From: Dyella flagellata
GTDB taxonomy: Bacteria; Pseudomonadota; Gammaproteobacteria; Xanthomonadales; Rhodanobacteraceae
Direction of reading: 5' to 3'
DNA length: 64,000 nucleotides
Assembly: GCF_030160275.1 (NCBI RefSeq)
Contig: NZ_BSOA01000003.1
Location: forward strand, 327,937 to 391,936
Part shown: piece by piece, positions 1 through 10,133 of the stretch
Position numbering within the stretch: position 1 is the first letter of the stretch
Layout of the letters: every line of letters begins with the position of its first letter
Notes under the pieces: generated by a model
The model's input: the letters and a program-made list of their open reading frames with translations, nothing else
Told to the model about the DNA's origin: nothing
Database searches by the model: none
Program-made: the position numbers and the translations under genes

Positions 1-30
1 ACCCCGGCATTAAAATTCAAAATGTTGGGG

Positions 31-152
31 CCGCACTGTATGCGCGTCTGGCGGAGCGTAGGCTGGGATGATAATCCCAGCTTTCCATACGGTATCCCGG
101 TGCTGGGATTGCTATCCCAGCCTACGCTCCGCCAGACGCGCATACAGTGTGG
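31..152. repeat. Composite palindrome: REP-like element nested in a longer inverted repeat
   Basis: The arms 31-69 and 114-152 are complementary at 38 of 39 positions. The inner part (57-126) is a copy of the window's recurrent GTAGGCTGGGAT...ATCCCAGCCTAC element. The outer part (about 136-186 on the right side) matches the right end of the element at 59028-59077. It looks like one repeat family embedded in another. No gene lies within it. Confidence 0.85.
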
Positions 153-200
153 TGACGGGTACGCAGAATAGGTCAGAGCGTCCCTAATGGCGCAGAAACG

Positions 201-230
201 AAAACGGCGCCCATGCGGCGCCGTTTTTTT
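201..230 (-). terminator. Rho-independent terminator of the pilH-like gene
   Basis: An 8-bp GC-rich stem (ACGGCGCC at 204-211 with GGCGCCGT at 217-224) and a 5-base loop lie 14 bases beyond the stop of the minus-strand response regulator. The T run is strong on the plus side and shorter on the minus side, so it may act in both directions. Confidence 0.75.
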
Positions 231-244
231 ACCGGTTTGGAATA

Positions 245-610
245 TCAGCCCGGCAGCAGTTCCTTCAGCACGGCGATCAGTTCCTCTTCCTTGATCGGCT
301 TGGTGACATAGGCCTTCGCGCCCTGGCGCATGCCCCACACCTTGTCGGTTTCCTGGTCCTTGGTGGTGACCAGCACGATCGGAATATGTGCCGTTTCAGG
401 ATCCTTGCTGATGGTGCGCGTGGCCTGGAAGCCATTGAGGTTGGGCATCACCACGTCCATCAGGATCAGGGCGGGCTTTTCCTGCTTGGCCACGGTCACA
501 CCCGCGGCACCGTCTTCGGCGGTCAGCGTTTCATGGCCGAGCTTCTCGACGATGCGTTTGATACCGAGAAGCTGCGACGGAGAATCGTCGACGATCAAAA
601 TGCGTGCCAT
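245..610 (-). CDS. pilH: PilH-like single-domain response regulator
   Basis: This 121-residue protein is a stand-alone CheY-type receiver domain with no output domain. The acidic pocket is DD at residues 8-9, the phosphoacceptor is Asp52 (in LMDVVMP), and the conserved Thr (LVTTKD) and Lys (YVTKPI) follow. Proteins of this size and sequence type control type IV pilus retraction and twitching motility as PilG or PilH; PilH is the better match here. The usual pilG/pilI/pilJ neighbours are not visible, so the specific role is an inference. The start MARILIVDD at 610 fits the family; a longer in-frame start at 694 adds residues unlike a receiver. It lies 61 bases downstream of the oxidoreductase gene. 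Confidence 0.8.
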   Translation of the reverse strand: MARILIVDDSPSQLLGIKRIVEKLGHETLTAEDGAAGVTVAKQEKPALILMDVVMPNLNGFQATRTISKDPETAHIPIVLVTTKDQETDKVWGMRQGAKAYVTKPIKEEELIAVLKELLPG

Positions 611-671
611 AAGGTGGGAATCCCCTAGTCGTTTCGTTAATTCTAAGTCGCCGTGGCGACGCTTCCAAGCA

Positions 672-1667
672 TCAGATACTGTCGACGCGCACAATTGTGC
701 GGCCGAACGACTCTCCTGTCAGCATACGCTCGAACACTTCCGGCAGCTGTTCCAGGCCGATTTCACGGGTGGCGATGCGGTCCAGATGGCGGGGCTTCCA
801 AGCGCCGGCCAGCTGGCTCCACACCTGCCCGCGGATGGCGCGGGCCGTGCCGGCGGAGGCAATGCCGAGCAGGCTGACGCCACGAATGATGAATGGCATG
901 ACCGTGCTTTCCAGGCCGATGCCGCCGGCATTGCCGCAGACGGCCACGTTGCCGTAGGGCACGGTCAGCGGGAGCAGGCCGGCGAGCATGGCGCCGCCCA
1001 CGTTGTCGAGCGCACCGCCAAAGCGTGCCGAGTCCATGGGCTTGCCACTGAAGGCCAGCTGGTGCCGGTCAATGCATTCGGTCGCACCGAGGCTGCGCAG
1101 GAAATCGAAATGGGCGGCCTTGCCGCTGATGGCATGCACCTCGTAGCCGGCCTGCGTGAAGATGTCGATGGCCAGCATGCCCACGCCACCGCTTGCGCCG
1201 CTGACCGCGATGGGGCCGAGCGCCGGTGTTTGACCGTTATCCTGCATGCGCAGCAGCGCCAGCGCAGCCGTAAAGCCGGCCGTTCCCAGGATCATGCTTT
1301 CACGCAGGCTCAAGCCATCGGGCAGAGGAATAGCCCATTGCGATGGCAAGCGGATGTATTGGGCGTAACCACCGTCGCGCGTTTCGGAAAGACCGCTGCC
1401 GGTGCACAGTACCTTGTCACCTTCCTTGAACAGCGTATCGGAGGAAGCCACTACCACGCCCGCCGCATCGATACCGCCGTTGAGCGGGTACTGGCGAAGG
1501 ATCTTGCCCTTGCCGGTGCCGGCCAGCGCGTCTTTGTAATTGACCGAGGAATAGGCCACCTTCACCAGCACTTCGCCCTGGCTCAATGCATCGGCATGCA
1601 TGGTTTCCATGCCGCTGCGATAACCGTTGGCGTCGTTGTGAATGCGAAACGCTTGAAATGTCGTCAT
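672..1667 (-). CDS. acuI: YhdH/YhfP-family NADPH quinone oxidoreductase (acrylyl-CoA reductase type)
   Basis: This 331-residue protein is a zinc-free medium-chain dehydrogenase/reductase. The N-terminal GroES-like part contains SSVNYKDALAGTGKGKI, and a nucleotide-binding loop GASGGVGMLA lies near residue 160. Family members such as E. coli AcuI/YhdH reduce acryloyl-CoA with NADPH; many homologues are only named quinone oxidoreductases. The start MTTFQAF at 1667 is preferred over an upstream in-frame start because homologues begin here. It begins 10 bases after the stop of the LOG-family gene, so the two are probably cotranscribed. Confidence 0.85.
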   Translation of the reverse strand: MTTFQAFRIHNDANGYRSGMETMHADALSQGEVLVKVAYSSVNYKDALAGTGKGKILRQYPLNGGIDAAGVVVASSDTLFKEGDKVLCTGSGLSETRDGGYAQYIRLPSQWAIPLPDGLSLRESMILGTAGFTAALALLRMQDNGQTPALGPIAVSGASGGVGMLAIDIFTQAGYEVHAISGKAAHFDFLRSLGATECIDRHQLAFSGKPMDSARFGGALDNVGGAMLAGLLPLTVPYGNVAVCGNAGGIGLESTVMPFIIRGVSLLGIASAGTARAIRGQVWSQLAGAWKPRHLDRIATREIGLEQLPEVFERMLTGESFGRTIVRVDSI

Positions 1668-1677
1668 GCCTGCCACC

Positions 1678-2274
1678 TCATGCCTTGATACTGGAGGCGT
1701 CGACACCGTGCGGCGCAACACCTGCGTGATACTGATTCATCCAGTCGAATAGTTCGCCGATCGAGTCGCCGAACCACACGCTGTCGCGCCGGCCTTGCGT
1801 GACGAAGCCTTCGGCGACCATGTGGTTCATCATGCTGCGCAAATGGCCGTAATAGCCCTGCGTGTCGAGAAACGCGCAAGGATGGCGATGCAGGCCCAGC
1901 TGTGCCCAGGTAAGCATCTCGAACATCTCGTCCATGGTGCCGAAACCGCCGGGCAGGGCGACGAAAGCCTGGGCGAGTTCATACATGCGTGTCTTGCGCT
2001 GGTGCATGGTATCGACCACCACCAGCTCGGTCAGGCCCGTATGGGCCACTTCACGCTCGACCAGCTGGCGCGGAATCACGCCGATGACCTCGCCGCCGCC
2101 GTTCAGGACGGCATTGGCGACTGTCCCCATCAAGCCGACCTTGCCGCCGCCGTACACCAGGGCAATGCCGCGACGCGCTAGTTCCAGGCCGAAGGCGCGG
2201 GCGGTCTCGGCGTAGATCGGGTGCTGGCCGCTTTGGGAGCCGCAGTAGACGCAGAGGGCTGAGGGTTGGGGCAT
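1678..2274 (-). CDS. LOG-family protein (TIGR00730; cytokinin riboside 5'-monophosphate phosphoribohydrolase type)
   Basis: This 198-residue Rossmann-fold protein carries the LOG signature PGGFGTMDEMFE, preceded by the arginine-containing stretch RKTRMYELA, and an N-terminal YCGSQSG nucleotide-binding motif. Family members hydrolyse nucleoside 5'-monophosphates to the base and ribose 5-phosphate; older annotations call them lysine decarboxylases, which is wrong for this group. The start MPQPSALCVYCGS at 2274 gives a family-typical N terminus. It is the first gene of a likely unit with the AcuI-like gene and possibly the pilH-like gene. A REP-like palindrome lies just upstream. Confidence 0.88.
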   Translation of the reverse strand: MPQPSALCVYCGSQSGQHPIYAETARAFGLELARRGIALVYGGGKVGLMGTVANAVLNGGGEVIGVIPRQLVEREVAHTGLTELVVVDTMHQRKTRMYELAQAFVALPGGFGTMDEMFEMLTWAQLGLHRHPCAFLDTQGYYGHLRSMMNHMVAEGFVTQGRRDSVWFGDSIGELFDWMNQYHAGVAPHGVDASSIKA

Positions 2275-2322
2275 GGGGAGTCTGAGTGAGGAGAAGTGAG
2301 AGGAAATCAGCATGCCGGCCTC

Positions 2323-2388
2323 GTAGGCTGGGATGCCAATCCCAGCTTGCCGGCGGCTTGCCGTGCTGGGATTGCCATCCCAGCCTAC
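2323..2388. repeat. REP-like palindromic element, copy 2
   Basis: GTAGGCTGGGATGCCAATCC and its near-perfect reverse complement form a long hairpin separated by a short GC-rich spacer. It sits between the 5' end of the LOG gene and the lpd terminator. Confidence 0.9.
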
Positions 2389-2400
2389 AACTCGACGCTA

Positions 2401-2440
2401 AAAACCAAACGGCCCGCTCATGTTGCCGCGAGCGGGCCGT
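2401..2440 (-). terminator. Terminator of the sucA-sucB-lpd operon
   Basis: A 10-bp stem ACGGCCCGCT (2409-2418) with AGCGGGCCGT (2431-2440) and a 12-base loop is followed on the minus strand by the T-rich TTTGGTTTTT. It begins 21 bases past the lpd stop codon. Confidence 0.75.
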
Positions 2441-2461
2441 ATCTCATGATGGCACGAGGCC

Positions 2462-3889
<1,428 letters not shown>

Positions 3890-3998
3890 TCAAAGGTTCC
3901 TAGGGAGCGGAAACGTGCCGTATATGGCGGCGCGTGGGGGATTTCGAAAGGGGCATGCCGGCCGGGGCTGCCGCGATGGCGCCCCGGCCGGCGGGCGA

Positions 3999-5198
3999 TT
4001 ACATGCCCAGCAGCATGCGCTGCGGATTTTCCAGCTGGTTCTTGATGTCGACCAGGAACAGCACCGCGTCCTTGCCGTCGATGATGCGGTGGTCGTACGA
4101 GATCGCCAGGTACATCATCGGCGCGGCGATCACCTGGCCGTTCTCGACGATCGCACGCTCCTTGATGGTGTGCATGCCCAGAATCGCGCTTTGCGGCGGA
4201 TTCACGATCGGCGTCGACAGCAGCGAACCGAAGGTGCCACCGTTGGTGATGGTGAAGGTGCCGCCCTGAAGGTCATCCAGGCCGAGTTTGCCTTCGCGCG
4301 CCTTCTTGGCGTAGTTGGCGATGCCCTTTTCGATATCGGCGAAGCTCATGCTCTGCGCGTCGCGCAGCACCGGCGTCACCAGGCCCTTGTCGGTGGCCAC
4401 GGCGATGGAGATGTCCTGGTAGCCGTGATAGATGATGTCGTTACCGTCAACCGAGGCATTGATGATCGGATGACGCTTCAGCGCCTCGGCGGCTGCCTTG
4501 ACGAAGAAGCTCATGAAACCGAGCTTCACGCCGTTGGCCTTTTCGAACTGCTCGCCCAGCGTCTTGCGCATCTTGGTGACTTCGGCGAGGTTCACTTCGT
4601 TGAACGAGGTGAGCATCGCGATCGAGTTCTTCGACTGCATCAAGCGTTCGGCGATGCGCGCGCGGATGCGCGTCATCGGTACGCGTTCTTCCGGGCGGGC
4701 GCCGGGCGTCGGCGCCACCGACGGCGCGGCGGCGGCTGGCGTGCCACCCTTGGAGTAGTTCACCAGGTCTTCCTTGGTGACGCGGCCATCGCGGCCGGTG
4801 CCGGCCACCTTGGAGACGTCGATCTTTTCTTCGGTAGCGACACGCAGGCCGGCTGGGGAAAGATTCTCCGTACCCTTGGCCGCAGCTTGCGGAGCCGCAG
4901 CGGCAGGCGCCGGGGCGGGAGCAGCAGCGGCGGGTGCAGGAGCCGGCGCAGCGGCCGCGGCGCCTTCTTCGATCACTGCGATCACCTGTTGGCTGGTCAC
5001 CGTGTCGCCGGCCTGGAATTTCAGTTCTTTCAGCACGCCGTCGACCGGAGCCGGCACTTCGAGCACAACCTTGTCGGTTTCCAGGTCGACCAGGTTCTCG
5101 TCACGCTTCACAGCTTCGCCGGCCTTCTTGTGCCAGGTCGCGATGGTGGCGTCGGAGACGGACTCGGGCAGAACGGGGACTTTGACTTCGGTGGACAT
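3999..5198 (-). CDS. sucB: Dihydrolipoyllysine-residue succinyltransferase (E2 of 2-oxoglutarate dehydrogenase)
   Basis: This 399-residue E2 core subunit transfers succinyl groups from the lipoyl arm to CoA. Domains in order are an N-terminal lipoyl domain with the modified lysine at about residue 43 (ETDKVVLE), a long Ala/Pro-rich linker (about 80-110), a peripheral subunit-binding domain ([13 protein letters not shown] onward), and a catalytic domain ending with [12 protein letters not shown], which contains the active-site His and Asp. One lipoyl domain and this length separate it from the usual pyruvate dehydrogenase E2. It starts 21 bases after the sucA stop. Confidence 0.97.
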   Translation of the reverse strand: MSTEVKVPVLPESVSDATIATWHKKAGEAVKRDENLVDLETDKVVLEVPAPVDGVLKELKFQAGDTVTSQQVIAVIEEGAAAAAPAPAPAAAAPAPAPAAAAPQAAAKGTENLSPAGLRVATEEKIDVSKVAGTGRDGRVTKEDLVNYSKGGTPAAAAPSVAPTPGARPEERVPMTRIRARIAERLMQSKNSIAMLTSFNEVNLAEVTKMRKTLGEQFEKANGVKLGFMSFFVKAAAEALKRHPIINASVDGNDIIYHGYQDISIAVATDKGLVTPVLRDAQSMSFADIEKGIANYAKKAREGKLGLDDLQGGTFTITNGGTFGSLLSTPIVNPPQSAILGMHTIKERAIVENGQVIAAPMMYLAISYDHRIIDGKDAVLFLVDIKNQLENPQRMLLGM

Positions 5199-5219
5199 GA
5201 TGTAATGAATCCTGGGTAG

Positions 5220-8063
5220 TTATTCTGCTGAGTGATCGGGGCCGACCGGCGCGACCAGTGCTTGTTCGACCAGCGAGGCCTGCTCGGCGACGTGATCGTT
5301 GAGGTGACCGGCTGCGGGCGCGGGCGAACGTGCGCGGCCGGCGTAGGAGAGGCTTTGCTTGGCTCCCACGCAGGCCTGCAGGTGATGGCGGATCTGGAAC
5401 CAGGCGCCCTGGTTCATCGGCTCTTCCTGGCACCACACCACTTCCTTGACGGAAGGGTATTTCTCCAGTTCGGCCATGACTTCCGGACGCGGGAACGGGT
5501 AAAGCTGTTCCACGCGTACGATCGCCACGTCGGTGAGGCCGCGCTTTTCGGATTCTTCCAGCAGGTCGTAGTAGACCTTGCCTGCGCACAGCACCACGCG
5601 CTTGACCTTCTTCGCCGGCAGGTCGCGATGCTCGCCCAGCACCAGCTGGAAGCTGCCGTTGGCCAGTTCGTCCAGGGTGGACACGGCCAGCTTGTGGCGC
5701 AGCAGCGACTTGGGTGTCATCACGATCAGCGGCTTGCGCGCCGGGCGCAGCATCTGGCGGCGGATCATATGGAAATCCTGCGCCGGCGTGGTCGGTACGC
5801 ACACTTGCATATTGTCCAGCGCGCACAGCTGCAGGAAGCGTTCCAGACGCGCGGAGGAATGCTCCGGACCCTGGCCTTCGTAGCCGTGCGGCAGGAACAG
5901 CGCCAGGCCGCACAGGCGGTCCCACTTCGATTCGCCGGAGCTGATGAACTGGTCGATCACCACCTGCGCCCCGTTGGCGAAGTCGCCGAACTGCGCTTCC
6001 CAGATATGCAGCGTATGCGGATCGGTGGTGGCGTGGCCGTACTCGAACGCCATCACCGCTTCTTCGCTGAGCAGCGAATCGATCACCTCGACGTCCGCAT
6101 CCGGACGCAGCGAAGCCAGCGGCAGATAGCTATGGCCGTCCTTCTGGTCATGCAGCACGGCGTGGCGGTGGAAGAAGGTGCCGCGGCCGGCGTCCTGGCC
6201 GACCAGGCGCAGGTTGTGGCCTTCGTCGATCAGCGATGCATAAGCCAGGTTTTCGGCAAAGCCCCAATCACCAGGCTGCTCGCCGGCGGCCATCTTGCGA
6301 CGGTCGTCGTAGATCTTGGACACGCGCGAATGCAGCGTCAGATCCTGCGGCAGGGACAGGATGCGATTGGCCAGTTCGACCAGCTTGTTCTTGTCCAGAT
6401 TCGACGGGTAAGGCGTGGACAGCTTGCCGCCGATGAAGCGGCTCCAGTCCACTTCCACGTCCTTGGTCAGCGATGGATGCAAGTCGGTCATCGCCGCACC
6501 CGCTTCGAGGCGGTTGCGGTACTCCTCGGACAGCTTCTGCGCGTCGCCTTCGGCAAGCAGGCCTTCCTTCACCAGTTGCTGCGCGTACAGCTCGCGCGTG
6601 GTGGGGCGCTTGCGGATGATCTGGTACATCACCGGCTGGGTGGCGGCCGGTTCGTCCGCTTCGTTGTGGCCGTGGCGGCGGTAGCACACCAGGTCGATCA
6701 TCACGTCCTTGCGGAACGTCTTGCGGAACTCGTAGGCGAGGCGGGTGACCTGGATCACCGCTTCCGGATCGTCGCCATTCACGTGGAACACCGGGCTGTT
6801 GATCATCTTGATCACGTCGGTGCAGTACAGCGTGGAGCGGGCGTCCTGGGGGTTGGAGGTGGTGAAACCCACCTGGTTGTTCACCGCGATGTGCAAGGTG
6901 CCGCCGATCTTGAAGCCGCGCGCCTGCGACATGTTGAACAGTTCCATGTTCACGCCCTGGCCGGCCAAGGCGGCATCGCCGTGGATCAGCACGGCAAACG
7001 ACTTGGTGCGCTCGGTGTCGCGGCGGCGCACCTGGCGCGCATGCACGGATCCGGCCACCACCGGGTTGACGATTTCCAGGTGCGAAGGGTTGAACGCCAG
7101 CGCCACGTGCACGCCGCCCTTGGGGGTGCGTACATCGGCGGAGAAACCCATGTGGTACTTCACGTCGCCGGAATGGGCCGGGTCTTCGTCATGATGTTCG
7201 AAGATGCCTTCGAACTCGTTGAACAGCGTCTTCGGCGGCTTGCCGAGGATATTCACCAGCATATTCAGGCGGCCGCGGTGGGCCATGCCGATGACCATGT
7301 CGCGGATGCCGTTGTCGCCCGCGGCCTGCACGATGTCATCGACCATCGGGATCAGGCTGTCACCGCCTTCCAGCGAGAAGCGCTTCTGGCCCACGTACTT
7401 GGTGTGCAGGTAGCGTTCCAGACCTTCGGCCCCGGTCAGGCTGCCGAGCAGGCGCTGCTTGCCAGCCTTGTCCAGGCCGGCACTGCCGTTGGCCAGCTCA
7501 AGGCGGCTGTAGATCCAGTTGCGCTGCGCGTGATCGGAGATGTGCATGAACTCCACGCCGATCGTGCTGGTGTACACGCGCTTGAGGCGTGCAAACAGCT
7601 CGCGCAGCTTCATGCGCTGGCCGCCGCCGGCGAAGTTGCCGCAATCGAACTCGGTGTCCAGGTCGGCGTCGGACAGGCCATGGAAGGCCAGGTCCAGGTC
7701 CGGCGCATGGGTCTTGGAGGCAAGGCCCAGCGGGTCCAGGTCGGCGGCAAGGTGGCCGCGCGAACGGTAGGCCGTCAGGAGGCGCAGCACGCCGGCTTGC
7801 TTGCGTGCGTGCTCGTCGCTGACCGGAGCCGCCGCGGCGAAGCCGGGGCGCCGTTTTTGTGCCGCCTCAATACGTGCAATGGCCGCGGTATGGGAGGTGT
7901 CTCCCGACTCGCGGCCCTTGAAGGTCTGGAAGTAGCTGTTCCACTCGGTGGGTACCGATGCGGGATCGGCCAGCCAGGCGTCATACAACGATTCGACATA
8001 ATCGGCGTTGCCGCCTGCGAGTTGCGAGGATTCAAAAAACTCGCGGATCAGGTTTGTGCTCAC
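5220..8063 (-). CDS. sucA: 2-oxoglutarate dehydrogenase E1 component
   Basis: This 947-residue thiamine diphosphate enzyme decarboxylates 2-oxoglutarate and loads the lipoyl arm of SucB in the TCA cycle. It has the E1o N terminus (SSQLAGGNADYVESLYDAW), MAHRGRLNML, the thiamine-binding GDAALAGQG segment, and the C-terminal transketolase-like half. The start is taken as GTG at 8063, giving VSTNLIREFFESS and the family-typical length; an upstream in-frame ATG at 8165 adds 34 residues with no family character and would overlap the candidate promoter. It is the first gene of sucA-sucB-lpd. Confidence 0.96.
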   Translation of the reverse strand: MSTNLIREFFESSQLAGGNADYVESLYDAWLADPASVPTEWNSYFQTFKGRESGDTSHTAAIARIEAAQKRRPGFAAAAPVSDEHARKQAGVLRLLTAYRSRGHLAADLDPLGLASKTHAPDLDLAFHGLSDADLDTEFDCGNFAGGGQRMKLRELFARLKRVYTSTIGVEFMHISDHAQRNWIYSRLELANGSAGLDKAGKQRLLGSLTGAEGLERYLHTKYVGQKRFSLEGGDSLIPMVDDIVQAAGDNGIRDMVIGMAHRGRLNMLVNILGKPPKTLFNEFEGIFEHHDEDPAHSGDVKYHMGFSADVRTPKGGVHVALAFNPSHLEIVNPVVAGSVHARQVRRRDTERTKSFAVLIHGDAALAGQGVNMELFNMSQARGFKIGGTLHIAVNNQVGFTTSNPQDARSTLYCTDVIKMINSPVFHVNGDDPEAVIQVTRLAYEFRKTFRKDVMIDLVCYRRHGHNEADEPAATQPVMYQIIRKRPTTRELYAQQLVKEGLLAEGDAQKLSEEYRNRLEAGAAMTDLHPSLTKDVEVDWSRFIGGKLSTPYPSNLDKNKLVELANRILSLPQDLTLHSRVSKIYDDRRKMAAGEQPGDWGFAENLAYASLIDEGHNLRLVGQDAGRGTFFHRHAVLHDQKDGHSYLPLASLRPDADVEVIDSLLSEEAVMAFEYGHATTDPHTLHIWEAQFGDFANGAQVVIDQFISSGESKWDRLCGLALFLPHGYEGQGPEHSSARLERFLQLCALDNMQVCVPTTPAQDFHMIRRQMLRPARKPLIVMTPKSLLRHKLAVSTLDELANGSFQLVLGEHRDLPAKKVKRVVLCAGKVYYDLLEESEKRGLTDVAIVRVEQLYPFPRPEVMAELEKYPSVKEVVWCQEEPMNQGAWFQIRHHLQACVGAKQSLSYAGRARSPAPAAGHLNDHVAEQASLVEQALVAPVGPDHSAE

Positions 8064-8142
8064 GTCACCACCGGCAGGGAAGGGAAGCTTCAGCGGACCG
8101 CCTTGTCGTAGGCCTTGGGTTCGCTGGCGAAAAATCCCGTTA

Positions 8143-8173
8143 ATTATAGCCTGCCGCTTCCGCACTGCGGCAA
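8143..8173 (-). promoter_or_regulatory. Candidate sigma-70 promoter of sucA
   Basis: A perfect TATAAT lies on the minus strand at 8143-8148, with a weak TTGCCG at 8168-8173 (spacer 19, longer than ideal). It would give a leader of about 70 bases before the GTG start. The rest of 8064-8316 shows nothing else I can name. Confidence 0.5.
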
Positions 8174-8316
8174 GCTACAGGCCTCGCTGCGGGGAGCCGG
8201 CCGACCCTGACGCAGCTTGTGCTGGAGGCAGTCGGAACAAGGTCTTAGCCGTTTCCGGTCGCCCTATGAGGCGTGGAAGCAGAAGGCTGGCCATGCATGG
8301 GTGTTCAGCCCATGGT

Positions 8317-8838
8317 TTACAAGCCCAGCGCTTGCAGCTGGGTGGCGGGCAGGGCCCGTTGCCAGATTTGTTCGAATTGCAGCAGCAAGGGGGCTTGCCC
8401 CGGGCCATCCTTCAGGGCGGCGCGACCTTCCCAGCGCTCTGCATCGGGCAGGAACAAGTAGCCACCAGTGTCGTTGAGCAGCCAGCTGCTTGCGTCCGTC
8501 TGTGCGCCTTGATCTTCCTCGGCCAGCGCGCGGATCTGCAGCGCGCTGGGCAGCCGCTGGGCCAGATCCAGCAGGCGGTGTCCCGCGCGCATGGCTGCTG
8601 CCGGATCGGCAAGCACGATGCGGATTTCCGCGCCGCGCCCGGCAATGGCGATGCGGCGCAGTTCGGCCAGTTCGTCGGAGCTGCTCAGGATCGATGACGG
8701 CAATATCGGCAGATGGAAGGCCAGTTTGTAGCGGGTCGCAACCAGCAGTTGCAGGCGCATTGCGGTCACGGCCTCGGGGCCGCTCACGGCAAAGGCGCCA
8801 TCGTCCGGTACTGCCGGTAAGGGGGAAAGCGTATTCAT
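8317..8838 (-). CDS. Uncharacterised protein overlapping the RoxA-like gene
   Basis: This 173-residue protein has no signal peptide or membrane segment. Residues around 30-110 (ATRYKLAFHLPIL, then EIRIVLADPAAAMRAGHRLLDLAQRLPSALQIR) read as alternating beta strands and helices. The C-terminal part carries NDTGGYLFLPDAERWEG and ends in FEQIWQRA, which faintly recalls the second half of phospholipase D-like folds; the HKD catalytic motif is absent. I do not recognise a function. Its ATG at 8838 overlaps the stop of the upstream cupin gene (ATGA, 8835-8838), so the two are translationally coupled and may work together. Confidence is high that it is a gene and low for any function. Confidence 0.75.
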   Translation of the reverse strand: MNTLSPLPAVPDDGAFAVSGPEAVTAMRLQLLVATRYKLAFHLPILPSSILSSSDELAELRRIAIAGRGAEIRIVLADPAAAMRAGHRLLDLAQRLPSALQIRALAEEDQGAQTDASSWLLNDTGGYLFLPDAERWEGRAALKDGPGQAPLLLQFEQIWQRALPATQLQALGL

Positions 8839-10046
8839 GCGTTGCGTCCGCGCAGGCGGCGAAGAATCAGGTGGCCATCGTTGATCAGGGCCAGTAGCAG
8901 GGAGATATCGTCTCGCGACCAGTCCAGTGGGGGCGATAGGGTACGTTGGGCGCAAAGTTGCACCACCCAGTGCGACGAAGCTGGGTAGGCATGGCCGTTG
9001 GCGTACAGCGTGCAACGCTTGCCGGCTTGCGCCCAGGCCATGCGCGACCACGGATGGCGCAGCAGCGAAGCGCCGCCCTCCAGTTGTTTGATCAGGGCCG
9101 CTTCGCCCAGCGGCTTGGCCGGCGGCATGGGCGCCTGCGCGGCGCGATAGCGCGTGATGAAGCGGCCAAACCAGTCGAGCAGGGTGGCATCATCCAGGGC
9201 TTGCGCGAACGGTAGGGCAACGCGTAGGCGCTGCAGCGCTGCCTTGTCGATTTCGCCGGCGCGCTTGACGGGGGCAAGATCCGGATCGGCATAGCGCTGG
9301 TCTTCGGCCAGATGCTCGGCCAGATAGTCGGCCAGGTCGCCTACCAGTTCACCCTGTGAGGGCGCGCGCATGCCCACCGAAAAGGTCATGCAGGGGCCGC
9401 CGAAGGCCACGCCATCGTGGGCAATGCCGGGTGGCAGGTACAGCATGTCGCCCGGATCGAGCAGCCATTCGTGGGTGGGCTCGAAGTGCACGAGCTGCTT
9501 GAGTTCGACGTCGTTGCGAAAGTCCTTCGGCGCGTGCGGATCGGTGCTGATCGCCCAGTGCCGTTGCCCCAGGCCTTGCAGCAGAAACACGTCGTACTGG
9601 TCAACGTGTGCGCCCACGCCACCGCCGGGTTCGGCATAGGAGATCATCACGTCGTCCACGCGCCAGCTGGGCAGGAACGAGAAGTGATCGAGCAGGGCGG
9701 CGACGTCCATGTCCCACTTGTCCACATCCTGCACCAGCAAGGTCCAGTTGGCGTTGCCGGTCTTGGCGAAATCGCTTTCGCTCAAGGGGCCGGTCTTCAC
9801 CTTCCAGCGCTGGCGATCTTCATCGTGCTGGATGAGGCGTGAGAGCGCTCCTTCCTCGCAGGCCAGGCCGGCCAGGTCTTCTGGCGCGATAGGGGCCTGA
9901 AAGTCAGGAAAGGCATTGCGGACCAGCAGGGGCCGCTTCTGCCAGTAGTCGCGGAGGAACTGCGCCGCGGTCATGCCCAGCGGCTGGCTGGTCGAGCCAT
10001 GCACTTCGATGGGCAGCGGCTTGCGGGAAGTGTGGGAAAGCGTCAT
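8835..10046 (-). CDS. roxA: RoxA/YcfD-like cupin oxygenase (ribosomal protein L16 arginine hydroxylase)
   Basis: This 403-residue protein is a 2-oxoglutarate- and Fe(II)-dependent JmjC/cupin oxygenase. The iron triad is visible as H-x-D in GAHVDQYDVFLLQG and a distal His in LPPGIAHDG, and the RoxA-like N terminus includes FLRDYWQKRPLLVRNAF. E. coli YcfD/RoxA hydroxylates Arg81 of ribosomal protein L16; substrate identity here is inferred from family membership. The C-terminal half (winged-helix and dimer region) is present. The start MTLSHTSRKP at 10046 is chosen over an in-frame start at 10130. It overlaps the downstream unknown gene by 4 bases. Confidence 0.88.
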   Translation of the reverse strand: MTLSHTSRKPLPIEVHGSTSQPLGMTAAQFLRDYWQKRPLLVRNAFPDFQAPIAPEDLAGLACEEGALSRLIQHDEDRQRWKVKTGPLSESDFAKTGNANWTLLVQDVDKWDMDVAALLDHFSFLPSWRVDDVMISYAEPGGGVGAHVDQYDVFLLQGLGQRHWAISTDPHAPKDFRNDVELKQLVHFEPTHEWLLDPGDMLYLPPGIAHDGVAFGGPCMTFSVGMRAPSQGELVGDLADYLAEHLAEDQRYADPDLAPVKRAGEIDKAALQRLRVALPFAQALDDATLLDWFGRFITRYRAAQAPMPPAKPLGEAALIKQLEGGASLLRHPWSRMAWAQAGKRCTLYANGHAYPASSHWVVQLCAQRTLSPPLDWSRDDISLLLALINDGHLILRRLRGRNA

Positions 10047-10133
10047 GGGGCGGCATTGTATGGAATCGGAGGGTTGATAAGCGTAGGCTCCGCCGAACTG
10101 TCTACCCGGGTGACGCCGGAACAGGAGCAAGGC

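Noticed and set aside
5232-8111. Very long open frame opposite sucA
   Set aside because: It is the antisense shadow of a GC-rich conserved gene. Its translation is rich in His, Arg and Gln with no domain, while the minus strand encodes a complete 2-oxoglutarate dehydrogenase E1.
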